A DNA stretch of 64,000 nucleotides from MFD04580-c1 sp963702995 (GTDB taxonomy: Bacteria; Planctomycetota; Phycisphaerae; Tepidisphaerales; Tepidisphaeraceae), in assembly GCA_963702995.1 (NCBI GenBank), contig OY969783.1, positions 1,426,001-1,490,000 on the forward strand. Reading direction: 5' to 3'. A program made the translations under genes and the position numbers. This document shows, one piece after another, positions 1-8,770 of this stretch. The notes under the pieces are model-generated. The model was not told the origin of the DNA and searched no databases. It saw only the letters and a list, made by a program, of their open reading frames with translations. Positions within the stretch are counted from its first letter, which is position 1, and each line of letters starts with the position of its first letter.

Positions 1-669
1 CCCAAAAGACCGCGCCGCGTCAGCCGTCACGCGGCCGGCGATCACATCCCCGTCCATCACCTCCGGCAACTGCGATCGCTTCGCGCCAATGGCCTCACAC
101 AGTTCGTCACTCCAACCGCCCAAGTCGAGCGTCCGATACAAACCGGTGAACGACGCGTTCGACGGGTCGATCACCCGAGCGCCCGTCAGTCGGCGGTGTA
201 GAAACGTGCTGAACTGCCCCACCAGGTCCGCCCGCTTCAGCCGCGCCGGCTCATTCTTGAGAAACCATGCCCACGTCGTCGAACTGATCCCTCCGGGGAA
301 CGGCCGATTGCCCGCCAGCTTCAGGTGGCGCTTCGCGCCGACGCGCTTCTCGATCTCGCGGGCGATGTCCACGCTCCGCCGGTCCTGGTGCGTGACGACC
401 GGGGTCAGCGCCTTCCCCCTCGCATCCATCGCGACCCACGACGGAGACATGACGTCCAGGACGATCGCATCGACCCCCTTTGCGACAGGGCCAAGCTGGC
501 GGACGGCTTTGCGCGTGGCGGTCAGGATCGCTTCGGCGTCCGCCTCGGCGCGGCCCCCGGAAAAGTCGGTCTTGAAGAACGCGCGCGGCCGCTGGCCGAC
601 AATGCGGCCGTTGTGCAGGATCCCCGCCTTGACCGACGAAGAACCGACGTCAATGCCGAGAAGCTTCAT
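1..669 (-). CDS. FGGY-family carbohydrate kinase, N-terminal part (cut by window edge)
   Basis: The reading frame starts with ATG at 669 and runs off the left edge. The N-terminus MKLLGIDVGSSSVKAGIL is the phosphate-1 loop of the FGGY/actin-like ATPase fold (D-x-G-S/T-x-x-x-K). Further on, VVTHQDRRS and GNRPFPGGISS resemble the substrate-binding region of xylulokinase-like sugar kinases. About 223 residues are present of a family that is usually near 500. It should phosphorylate a pentose or polyol with ATP in the cytoplasm; the substrate cannot be told from this half. It lies 123 bases downstream of 6-phosphogluconate dehydrogenase on the same strand, so a shared pentose-phosphate role is plausible. 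Confidence 0.85.
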   Translation of the reverse strand, partial: MKLLGIDVGSSSVKAGILHNGRIVGQRPRAFFKTDFSGGRAEADAEAILTATRKAVRQLGPVAKGVDAIVLDVMSPSWVAMDARGKALTPVVTHQDRRSVDIAREIEKRVGAKRHLKLAGNRPFPGGISSTTWAWFLKNEPARLKRADLVGQFSTFLHRRLTGARVIDPSNASFTGLYRTLDLGGWSDELCEAIGAKRSQLPEVMDGDVIAGRVTADAARSFG

Positions 670-792
670 CTGGTGACGTGCTAAGGCAGAGCGGGCGCGC
701 AAGAAGAAAATCCGAAGCACGAAATTCGAGGGAACTGAAAAATAGCAAAAGGGCGAAGAAAAAATACCTTCTGACCCTTTTTCTGTTCTGAC

Positions 793-2307
793 CTAATCGC
801 CTTTCGGATGTTCGAGCGTGCCGACCTGCGTGGCGCCGTGGCCATCCTTGGGGGGTTCGTGGTGCGGCTGGGAAGCGGACCATTCGGTGTGGATGAACGT
901 GCCCGGTTTTTCGGTTCGCTCGTACGTGTGGGCGCCGAAGTAGTCGCGCTGGGCCTGGATCAGGTTGCCCGGCAGCCGCTCGCGGCGATAGCTGTCGTAA
1001 TAGGCGAGGCTCGAGCTGAACGCCGGCGTCCCGACGCCGTTGGCGATGCCCAGCGACACCACGCGCCGCCAGGAATCCTGACGCTCGCTGATCATCGCCG
1101 TGAACTTGGGGTCCATCAGCAGGTTCGGAAGCTTGGGGTTCTCCTGGAACGCCTTGGTGATCTCCTCCAGGAAGACCGCGCGGATGATGCAGCCGGCGCG
1201 CCAGATCATCGGCAGGTCCGGAAGCTTCATGCCATAACCGAAGCCCTCAGGCGCTGGGCGGTTCGCCGCCGAGAGAAGCGCCATCCCCTGGGCGTACGAG
1301 CAGATTTTCGAGCAATAGAGCGCGTTCTTCACGTCGTTGACGAACGCTTTCACGTCGCCGCTGAGCTTCTTGGGGCTCGGGCCGCCGAGCGCCTTGCTGG
1401 CGCGGGTTCGCTCGTCCTTCAGCGCGGAGATTTCGCGGGAATCGACGGCGGCCGCCATCGTCGGGAGCGGGACGAGCATGTCCAGCCCGCCCTTGATCGT
1501 CCAGGTGCCGGTCCCCTTCATGCCCACCACGTCGCGGATGTTCTCGACCAGGTAAGTCCCGGGCTTCTCCGGGTCTTCAAAGTCGATCACCTTCGACGAG
1601 ATCTCGATCAGGAAGCTCTTCAGCTCCGATTCGTTCCATTCAAGGAAGACGTCCTTGAGCTGCTTGTTGTCGAGGCCACCGATGTTCTTCAACAGGTCGT
1701 AGGCTTCGGCGATGAGCTGCATGTCGCCGTACTCGATGCCGTTGTGGACCATCTTCACGTAGTGGCCCGCCCCGCCGCTGCCGATGTACGTGACGCACGG
1801 CTTGCCGTCGCTGGGCGCTTTGGCGGCGATCTTCTCCAGCACCGGCCGCAGGCGCTCCCAGGATTCCGGGTCGCCGCCGGGCATGATCGATGGGCCCCAG
1901 AGGGCGCCTTCTTCTCCCCCGCTGACGCCCATGCCGAAGAACTTGATGCCTGTCGGGCGCAGTTCCTTCTCGCGGCGTTCGGTGTCGGTGTAGAGGGCGT
2001 TGCCACCGTCGATCAGGATGTCGCCGGGCTCAAGAAAAGGCTTGATCGCCTGAATCGTCGCATCCGTCGCCGCCCCCGCCTTGACCATCATCAGCACGCG
2101 CCGCGGCTTTTCGAGCAGGGCCACGAAGTCTTCGATCTTCTCGGCCGTTTTCGCGTTCTTGCCTTTGGCGATCTCATCAATGAAGTGCTGGGACTTCGAG
2201 AAGGTCCGATTGAAGACGGCGATGGGGAACCCGTTGCGCTCGATGTTCAGCGCAATATTCCGACCCATCACTTCAAGCCCGATGATGCCAAAAGCCTGAC
2301 CGGCCAT
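793..2307 (-). CDS. gnd: 6-phosphogluconate dehydrogenase (decarboxylating)
   Basis: This is the NADP-dependent oxidative decarboxylase of the pentose phosphate pathway, converting 6-phosphogluconate to ribulose 5-phosphate. The 504-residue protein opens with a Rossmann segment (GIIGLEVMGRNIALNIERNG). It carries the family segments VSGGEEGALWGPSIMPGG and GGAGHYVKMVHNGIEYGDMQ, the latter with the catalytic Lys and substrate-binding residues. I chose ATG at 2307 because it directly precedes the Rossmann strand and has GGAAGGA just upstream; the open frame extends to 2505 but that extension is not conserved-looking. Full length for the family (about 470-500). Confidence 0.96.
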   Translation of the reverse strand: MAGQAFGIIGLEVMGRNIALNIERNGFPIAVFNRTFSKSQHFIDEIAKGKNAKTAEKIEDFVALLEKPRRVLMMVKAGAATDATIQAIKPFLEPGDILIDGGNALYTDTERREKELRPTGIKFFGMGVSGGEEGALWGPSIMPGGDPESWERLRPVLEKIAAKAPSDGKPCVTYIGSGGAGHYVKMVHNGIEYGDMQLIAEAYDLLKNIGGLDNKQLKDVFLEWNESELKSFLIEISSKVIDFEDPEKPGTYLVENIRDVVGMKGTGTWTIKGGLDMLVPLPTMAAAVDSREISALKDERTRASKALGGPSPKKLSGDVKAFVNDVKNALYCSKICSYAQGMALLSAANRPAPEGFGYGMKLPDLPMIWRAGCIIRAVFLEEITKAFQENPKLPNLLMDPKFTAMISERQDSWRRVVSLGIANGVGTPAFSSSLAYYDSYRRERLPGNLIQAQRDYFGAHTYERTEKPGTFIHTEWSASQPHHEPPKDGHGATQVGTLEHPKGD

Positions 2308-2495
2308 AGGTAAGTCCTTCCCAGGTAACAGTTGAATCGCGACGGACGGCGAGGCGGCCGGCCCAGGCGCGTGAGCGACCCGGCCGCGGGGCGGCCAGGC
2401 ACGTGTATTATTTTGTGCTTTTCCCACGGATGTGCAATCCGTCAAACTCCCCGCCATCCGGAAAAGTGCGGCCGACGGCAATCTGAGGAGGCTCG

Positions 2496-2975
2496 GTGAT
2501 CTCAACCGTTCAATTTCGCACCACGACCGACCTCGATCAAAGCCCCCTCCTCTGTGCGATGATGGCCGCCCTGTATGCCGAAGATCACATTGAGCAGCCG
2601 GAGGCGGAGATCCGTTTTCCGGAGACCGTTCGCCGCCTCGTCGCCGAGCCCGAGCGGGGCCGGATCATGCGATTCATCGACGGAGAGACCCCCGTCGGTT
2701 ACGCCCTGTTGATCCCCTATTGGAGCAACGAGTTCGGCGGGGTCATTCTCTTCATTGACGAGTTATATGTGGTCCCGACCCATCGCGGCCGCGGCATCGG
2801 GAGGGAGTTCTTCCGGTGGGTCGAGCGGGAGCGCCCATTCAGCGCCCGGGCGATGTTCCTCGAAGTGTCGCGCGGCAACCCCCGCGCTCGCGGGCTCTAC
2901 GAGCGGCTCGGTTTCCTCGAACGCGCTAACGCCACAATGGCAAAGCGCCTGAATGCCCCGACAGGCCCCGGGTAG
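2496..2975 (+). CDS. GNAT family N-acetyltransferase
   Basis: A 159-residue GCN5-related acetyltransferase. The acetyl-CoA loop is visible as VVPTHRGRGIGREFF (R/Q-x-x-G-x-G/A) near residues 91-105, followed by the conserved tail VSRGNPRARGLYERLGF near 123-140. It would transfer acetyl from acetyl-CoA to an amine; the substrate is not predictable. Transcribed divergently from gnd: its start is 188 bases from the gnd start, so the two share a promoter region. Confidence 0.9.
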   Translation: MISTVQFRTTTDLDQSPLLCAMMAALYAEDHIEQPEAEIRFPETVRRLVAEPERGRIMRFIDGETPVGYALLIPYWSNEFGGVILFIDELYVVPTHRGRGIGREFFRWVERERPFSARAMFLEVSRGNPRARGLYERLGFLERANATMAKRLNAPTGPG

Positions 2976-3162
2976 GGAACGCATCGCGGCGCATCGCGTG
3001 CCGCCGCGTCGCCCGCTCGATCGGCGGGGCAGTAGCTGGCTCGAATATTGTTTGTGGTTTAATGCCGAAGATGCCCAGCCAATCGTAATGCGCGGCCCGA
3101 CCCGCCGGCACCGGACCGTTCCTTCCGCTATGGCGCTCCCGTGGCGGAACGCAATGTGCGCC

Positions 3163-4503
3163 CTACGATTTAACGGCTTCGTCGGCGGGGCTCGGCTCCG
3201 GGGCGAAGCCGCGGCGAAGCGTATTTTCGGTGATCGTCCGCGGGATGAGAAACTGTTGCAGGTAGTCTGGGCCGCCGGCCTTTGAGCCGATGCCGGAGAG
3301 CTTGAAGCCGCCGAACGGTTGGCGGTCCACCAGCGCTCCGGTGATCTTCCGATTGATGTAGAGGTTGCCGACCCGAAACTCACGCCGAGCGCGCTCGATG
3401 TTTGCCGGGCTCCGCGAGAAGATGCCGCCGGTCAGGGCGTATCGGGTGCCGTTGGCGATCTGCAACGACTCTGAAAGCCCGCTCGATCGGATCACCGCCA
3501 GGACCGGGCCGAAAATCTCCTCCTGAGCTAAAGGGGAGTCCGGCCGAACGTCGGCGAAGATGTGCGGGCCGACATAACACCCCTCGGCCGCCAAGGCGGA
3601 GACATCCGCGCTGTAGACCAGGCGGCCGCTCTCTTTGCCCGCTTCAATCGCTTTTTCGATCCGCTCCCGCGCCTCGTCGTCGATCACCGGCCCGACGTTT
3701 GTCCCCGGCTCGTCGGCGGGGCCGACCCGGAGGCTACGGGTCACCTCGATCAAACGACCCAGGAACGCGTCATAGATGGGTTCCGGAACGATTACGCGTG
3801 AGCAGGCCGAGCACTTCTGCCCCGCATAGCCAAAGGCGCTCTCGACCACACCCTGAACCGCCTCGTCCAGATCGGCATCGTCATCGATGATGACGGCGTT
3901 CTTCCCACCCAATTCCGCGATCACGCGCTTGAGATGGTCCTGCCCCGCTGGCGTTTCGGCCGCCTGCCGCTGAATCTCCAGCCCGACCGCCCGCGAACCG
4001 GTGAACGCGATGACGGCCACGTCAGGATGGCGCACGAGTGCCGGGCCGATCTCCTCCCCTACGCCGGGCAGGTAGTTGACGACGCCGGGAGGGAACCCCG
4101 CCTCCTCGAACGCTTCCATCAGCTTGGCGGCGATGACCGGGGCCTGCTCCGCAGGCTTCATGATCGCGGTGTTCCCGCCTGCGAGCGCGGCGGCCGTCAT
4201 CCCGGTAAGGATCGCCAGCGGGAAGTTCCACGGCGCGATCACCACCGCAACGCCGCGCGGCTCGTAGAAATACGCGTTCTCTTCGCCCGGCACGTCGCGG
4301 TGTCGCGAAGGCGCGAGTCGAAGGGCCTCGCGAGCGTTGTACTCGCAGAAGTCGATCGCTTCGGCGACATCGCCGTCCGCCTCGCGCCACGGCTTCCCAG
4401 CCTCGAGGACTTCCCATGCCGCCAACTCGAACCTTCGGCGACGCAGGATCGCGGCGGTGCGAATGAGCAGGCTGGCGCGGCGCTCACCGACAGGTCGCGC
4501 CAC
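3163..4503 (-). CDS. putA: L-glutamate gamma-semialdehyde dehydrogenase half of a PutA-type enzyme (frameshifted)
   Basis: This 446-residue frame (GTG at 4503) holds the aldehyde dehydrogenase module that oxidises glutamate semialdehyde to glutamate. Visible are the NAD-binding segment APWNFPLAI, the general-base Glu in IAELGGKNAVI, and the catalytic Cys in GQKCSACSR. It lacks the first roughly 50 residues of an ALDH domain; these are found at the end of the overlapping frame that starts at 6254 (ending ...AFPAWRDL). The two frames join near 4493 if one base is added (CC to CCC on the coding strand). I therefore read it as the C-terminal half of one protein of about 1030 residues, with GTG 4503 unlikely to be a genuine start. 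Confidence 0.88.
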   Translation of the reverse strand: MARPVGERRASLLIRTAAILRRRRFELAAWEVLEAGKPWREADGDVAEAIDFCEYNAREALRLAPSRHRDVPGEENAYFYEPRGVAVVIAPWNFPLAILTGMTAAALAGGNTAIMKPAEQAPVIAAKLMEAFEEAGFPPGVVNYLPGVGEEIGPALVRHPDVAVIAFTGSRAVGLEIQRQAAETPAGQDHLKRVIAELGGKNAVIIDDDADLDEAVQGVVESAFGYAGQKCSACSRVIVPEPIYDAFLGRLIEVTRSLRVGPADEPGTNVGPVIDDEARERIEKAIEAGKESGRLVYSADVSALAAEGCYVGPHIFADVRPDSPLAQEEIFGPVLAVIRSSGLSESLQIANGTRYALTGGIFSRSPANIERARREFRVGNLYINRKITGALVDRQPFGGFKLSGIGSKAGGPDYLQQFLIPRTITENTLRRGFAPEPSPADEAVKS

Positions 4504-6254
4504 GCCGGGAACGCGTCGGCCGCGGCGCGAACCGCCTGGTGGGCGTGGCTGACGCTGGCCGAGGCGGACGTCCCGACCAGTTGTCGCCGGCGTGAAGGGT
4601 TGATCGATCCGATCCCATGCCCCGTCTCGATCTTTTGTCCGCCGATGACCAGCGGGTACCCCTGCGACAGTTTCCCGTGCACCGCCGCCAACGCCGCGCG
4701 CATCGCGGCACGCGGCCCCTCCTGGCTGAAGTCCGAGGGCGGCTCATTGCGAAAAGGGCCCGGCGGCGCGCCATCGGCCGCCGAAGACGGGGCGCGTGCG
4801 GGCTTCGACTCCCGCGTGCGGCGAAGCAGTTCGAGCGGGTTCATGAGCAGGCGCTCCTCGGGCAGATGCTCCTGAAAGCCGGCCCGCAAGAATGATTCGT
4901 TGCTCGTATTCTCCAGCAGCCGCCGGACGAGATAGGCCATCCCCGGCAGCAGGTCGCCGAACGGCGTATAAACGCGCACCCTGTGCCCCATTGAAACCAG
5001 GGCCGCCTTGATCGGGTTCCCCATGCCGTAAAGCATCTGGAACTCGTACCGCCGGGGCGGGACACCGAAATGCTCGGCCGCCGCGATCGCGCTGGCGATG
5101 CTGCGAATGTTGTGGCTGGCGATCGCCGGACGGAGCCACTGTTGTTGCTCCATCAGAAAAGCCGCCATGCTTTCGTAGTTGGCGTCGGTCTCGGCCTTCT
5201 CACCATATACCGGTGAGGGCCAGTCGTTCCGGGCCGCGATAACCGTTTCGTAATCCCAGTACGCCCCTTTGACAAGGCGCACCCAGACCGGCGTTTGGCG
5301 ACGGGCGGCCCACTCCGCAAGCCCCGCCAAGTCATCGCCGCACGTCTTCAGATAGGCTTGGATGGCGATACCCACATCGGGCCAGTCGCGGAACTCGGGT
5401 TCGTCGAAAGCGTCCTTGAAGGTCTGAAGCGTCGCCTCTTTCGCGGAGAACTGCTCCATGTCGATGTTGACGAACACGCCGCGCTGTCGCGCCAGCCGCA
5501 GGACCGGCCGAAGGCGTTCGCGAACGAAATGGCTCGTCCTCTCGGGGTCGATCGGGTCGAAGCGGCTATAGAGCGAGGAGAGCTTCACCGAAACGTTCAC
5601 CGCCGGGATCGGCGACTGATCATCCCGGTCAACGAGCGGATCAGGTCGCCAGTCGGCGGCGGCGTTCGCGAGCCCGTCGATGAGTTCCAGGTAGCGGCGC
5701 TGGTAGCGGTCGGCTTCGGCCTCCGAGAGCACCGCTTCACCCAGAAGGTCCAGGGTGAACCCGAGCGACTGGCGGCGAAGCGCCGTCACCGCCTGCACGG
5801 CTTCCGGCAGCGATTCGGCGGCGATGAAGCGTCGCGCCATGCGACGCGCGTTGGAGGTCGCTAGGCTGGCAAAGCGGCCGCCAACCCAACCGCCGCTCGG
5901 CATCCACGGCACCAACCGCCCCAGGCAGCCGGGCAGTCGCCGGCTCACCGGTTCAAGGTACTCTCTGAGATGCCCGTTGATCTGCGCCGGATGGGTCAGC
6001 GCCGGCAGGACGTCGATAAAGCGAAAGATCTGCCCCTTCAGAGCCGCATCCTGCATCGCGACCCGCATGAGCCGCCGATCAAGCCACGGCTCGGGGTTTT
6101 GCCGCTCGGAATCGCGACTCCGCGCGAAGACCTCGCGGCCGATGGCGAGCGTTCGTTCCTCCCTGATTCGAAGCTCGTCCTCTATCGGCTCTCCGGCCGA
6201 AGAGTCGGGCGGGACTGGAAGATCGGTCGCATTGCCGTGCGTAGCGATCCGCAT
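4239..6254 (-). CDS. putA: Proline dehydrogenase half of a PutA-type enzyme (frameshifted)
   Basis: The frame from ATG 6254 encodes the FAD-dependent proline dehydrogenase (TIM-barrel) module, which oxidises proline to pyrroline-5-carboxylate. Family segments include VNVSVKLSSLYSRFDPIDPE, VRLVKGAYWDYE, and the C-terminal RVYTPFGDLLPGMAYLVRRL, with the paired substrate arginines (YLVRRLLENTSNES) near residue 445. An N-terminal arm of about 150 residues precedes the barrel. After residue about 585 the frame enters the aldehyde dehydrogenase domain (INPSRRRQLVGTSASAS) and then loses it at a probable single-base deletion near 4493. No N-terminal ribbon-helix-helix DNA-binding domain is seen, so this is not the trifunctional regulator form. 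Confidence 0.88.
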   Translation of the reverse strand: MRIATHGNATDLPVPPDSSAGEPIEDELRIREERTLAIGREVFARSRDSERQNPEPWLDRRLMRVAMQDAALKGQIFRFIDVLPALTHPAQINGHLREYLEPVSRRLPGCLGRLVPWMPSGGWVGGRFASLATSNARRMARRFIAAESLPEAVQAVTALRRQSLGFTLDLLGEAVLSEAEADRYQRRYLELIDGLANAAADWRPDPLVDRDDQSPIPAVNVSVKLSSLYSRFDPIDPERTSHFVRERLRPVLRLARQRGVFVNIDMEQFSAKEATLQTFKDAFDEPEFRDWPDVGIAIQAYLKTCGDDLAGLAEWAARRQTPVWVRLVKGAYWDYETVIAARNDWPSPVYGEKAETDANYESMAAFLMEQQQWLRPAIASHNIRSIASAIAAAEHFGVPPRRYEFQMLYGMGNPIKAALVSMGHRVRVYTPFGDLLPGMAYLVRRLLENTSNESFLRAGFQEHLPEERLLMNPLELLRRTRESKPARAPSSAADGAPPGPFRNEPPSDFSQEGPRAAMRAALAAVHGKLSQGYPLVIGGQKIETGHGIGSINPSRRRQLVGTSASASVSHAHQAVRAAADAFPAWRDLSVSAAPACSFAPPRSCVAEGSSWRHGKSSRLGSRGARRTAMSPKRSTSASTTLARPFDSRLRDTATCRAKRTRISTSRAALRW

Positions 6255-6627
6255 GTCCGATTGTATGCGATACGACGCGGCCGCTCATCGGCCAATTGCC
6301 CGGCGTCCGCCAAGGCGCTCGGACGAAGGCAAGGGGATCAGACGTCAGTTCGCGGGAGCATGACTGTGAGAAAACGCCCCAATTGCGATCGCTTCCGGCG
6401 TGGGAACGTTGCCAAACCGCCGGGTTCCCTGTACTGTCCGAGTCCGTGGGACCGACAGGATCGCAACTTACAAGCGAGCGCTGCCGTTCATTTCGGTGTG
6501 CCGCCTCACCCGGATGGAGTTAAAGCCGACGTCTTGCGGCCATCCTCAGGAGCTTTTGCGTTTGTCACGCAATTCGATCAGCCGGGGAATCCCCGCCACG
6601 ACATCAGGCCCTGATGGACTGGCCAAA
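6255..6627. other. Intergenic region between divergent putA and hpnC
   Basis: About 370 bases between two divergent starts. Open frames extend through it, but none resembles a known protein. It probably holds the two promoters; I could not pick a convincing -35/-10 pair. Confidence 0.5.
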
Positions 6628-7650
6628 ATGCCCTGCCCGGCGGACCCTCCGGGTGGAGATGCCCCGTCGGGCGGTCTCCCCGCGGCCGTCAGGGCGGCAT
6701 TCGAACCGGCGACCGAGCTGAACGATGCGTTGGCATCCACCCGACGCCTCGCCCACAGCCATTACGAAAACTTCTCGGTCGTCTCCATGTTGCTGCCCCG
6801 GCGTCTGCGGCAAGATTTCTGCAATATCTACGCCTTTTGCCGGATTGCGGACGATCTGGCCGATGAGGTTGGGGATCGGAGCCAGTCGCTGCGATACCTG
6901 GGCGACTTTCGAGCCCAAACGCTCGAATGCTATGCCGGCAATGCCCGGACGGCGGTTTTTATCGCCCTTTCGGACACCGTTCGGCGCCATTCGATCCCGT
7001 GCGAACCGTTCCTCGATCTGATCGACGCCTTCGAGCAGGACCAGCGTGTGACGCGTTATCGGACCTTCGACCAACTCCTCGACTACTGCCGTCGCAGCGC
7101 CGACCCTGTGGGCCGCCTGGTCCTATACCTTTGCGGCTATCGAGACGCCGAACGTCAGCGCCTGTCCGATAAGACCTGCACGGCCCTACAGTTGATCAAC
7201 TTCTGGCAGGATGTCCGCGGGGATCTGCTCGACCGCGACCGCATGTATCTCCCGATCGACTCCATGGCGCGCTTCGGCGTCACCGAAGCGGGTATCCGTG
7301 AACAGGTACAAGCCGGCCGCTGCGAAAAGTCATTCCGGGAGCTGCTCAGGTTCGAAGTTGGCCGTGCCGAAGCGCTGTTCCTCGAAGGGGAGCGCCTGTT
7401 GCCCTCGTTGAGCCCGGACGTTCGCCCGCAGATCGCCCTTTTCGGGAAAGGCGGGCGAGCGATTCTATCCGCAGTTCGCCGCCAGGGTTACGACACGCTG
7501 ACTGTTCGCCCCCGCCTCTCGAAGTGGCAGAAGGGGCGGCTGATTCTTTCCGCCCTCGCGGCATCGCTCATGCGGGCTGTCCAGCCGCCATCCGTTCCGG
7601 CCGCAACAGGCCTTCCTGCCCTGTCGCGCGGATCGGGGGGCGGGCAATGA
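6628..7650 (+). CDS. hpnC: HpnC, squalene synthesis (hydroxysqualene-forming) enzyme
   Basis: A trans-isoprenyl diphosphate synthase fold protein of the squalene/phytoene synthase family. The first Asp-rich motif is FCRIADDLADEVGD and the second is LINFWQDVRGDLLDRDRMYLP. In the HpnCDE route HpnD makes presqualene diphosphate, HpnC turns it into hydroxysqualene and HpnE reduces this to squalene. The NFWQDV variant and first position in the operon fit HpnC rather than HpnD. The start at ATG 6628 gives 341 residues; the open frame continues upstream to 6400 without family similarity. The stop overlaps the hpnD start as ATGA, indicating translational coupling. Confidence 0.92.
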   Translation: MPCPADPPGGDAPSGGLPAAVRAAFEPATELNDALASTRRLAHSHYENFSVVSMLLPRRLRQDFCNIYAFCRIADDLADEVGDRSQSLRYLGDFRAQTLECYAGNARTAVFIALSDTVRRHSIPCEPFLDLIDAFEQDQRVTRYRTFDQLLDYCRRSADPVGRLVLYLCGYRDAERQRLSDKTCTALQLINFWQDVRGDLLDRDRMYLPIDSMARFGVTEAGIREQVQAGRCEKSFRELLRFEVGRAEALFLEGERLLPSLSPDVRPQIALFGKGGRAILSAVRRQGYDTLTVRPRLSKWQKGRLILSALAASLMRAVQPPSVPAATGLPALSRGSGGGQ

Positions 7651-8656
7651 GGATCAGCACCGGTATCGTCACCGACGTCGCCAGCGCCGCCGGGGGCCGC
7701 GCCCGACCGCAATCCTCTCGCCGTCGCGCACCTCCCTGGCCGAATCGCGCAGCTATTGCGAGTGGATCACGCGGTCGCAGGCCCGCAATTTCTACTACGG
7801 CCTGAAGCTTCTCCCAGAGCCGAAGCGATCGGCGATGTTCGCCCTGTACGCGTACATGCGCCTGGTGGACGACATCGCCGACGAAGAGGACGGGCGATCC
7901 ATCCCGCAAAGGATTGCCGACCTGGATCTCTGGCGCCAGCAGACGCGCGACGTCCTCGACGGCCGCCAGCCCGATGGCTCGGGCGAGGGTTGCGAAATCT
8001 GGCCCGCCTTCTGGGATATGGCCCGCCGCTACCGCGTCCCCTCCCGCATCTTCGACGACGCCATCTCCGGCCAGCAGCAGGATTTGCGGCCCGAGCCGTT
8101 CGAAAACTTCGACCAGCTCTACGAATACTGTTACCGAGTCGCGGGGACGGTCGGGCTGGCCAGCATCTATGTCTGGGGCTTTGAAGGCGGCTTGGAGACC
8201 GAACTGCTCGCGGTCGAGCGCGGCGTCGCGTTTCAATTGACCAATATCCTCCGCGACCTGAGGGAAGATGCCGGCCGCGGCCGGGTCTATCTTCCCCGCG
8301 AAGAGCTGATCTCCCGCAGCGTCGGCGACCTCGACCTCCGTGCCGCCCTCTCCAGCGGCCGCGGCGACGACAACTTCCGCGACATGATGCGCATGCAGAT
8401 CGCCCGCGCCGAGGCCTATTACGATAAGTCGCGCGACCTCGAGCGCTGCATCGAGCGCGACAGCCGCCCAACGCTCGTCGCAATGACTCAGATCTACCGC
8501 CGTCTGCTTCGCAAGCTCGCCTGCGAGCCGGAGCGCGTCCTCCGCGAACGGGTGAGCCTGTCGATCTTTTCAAAGATCCTCATCGGCTGGCGCGCTGCGC
8601 GGCGCGCTGACCTCGCAGCCTCGCTAACGATGCGACGCACCGCGCGGCCCCTTTGA
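7647..8656 (+). CDS. hpnD: HpnD, presqualene diphosphate synthase (frameshifted near 5' end)
   Basis: Squalene/phytoene synthase family. Motifs are MRLVDDIADEEDG (first Asp-rich) and LTNILRDLREDAGRGRVYLP (second). It condenses two farnesyl diphosphates to presqualene diphosphate. The natural start is ATG 7647, overlapping the hpnC stop, and gives MRISTGIVTDVASAAGG. The family sequence then continues in another frame (SLAESRSYCEWITRSQARNF, from about 7733). Adding one G to the G5 run at 7692-7696 joins the two frames without a stop and gives about 336 residues. Without this correction the only ATG in the main frame is 7835, inside the conserved core, so that start is not credible. Confidence 0.9.
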
Positions 8657-8770
8657 GGACGCCGGGCTTTGCGGTTTGTTGACCGCCCTCCGCCCCGCTC
8701 GTACTCTCCTTCTCCCGCCGGCTCGAGCCTTTGTGGGACGGCGGTTGGGTCCTCTTTCGCTAAGGATTGC

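Noticed and set aside
808..2313. 501-codon open frame on the plus strand opposite gnd
   Set aside because: It is the antisense of a conserved enzyme; high GC content keeps the opposite frame open. No protein similarity.
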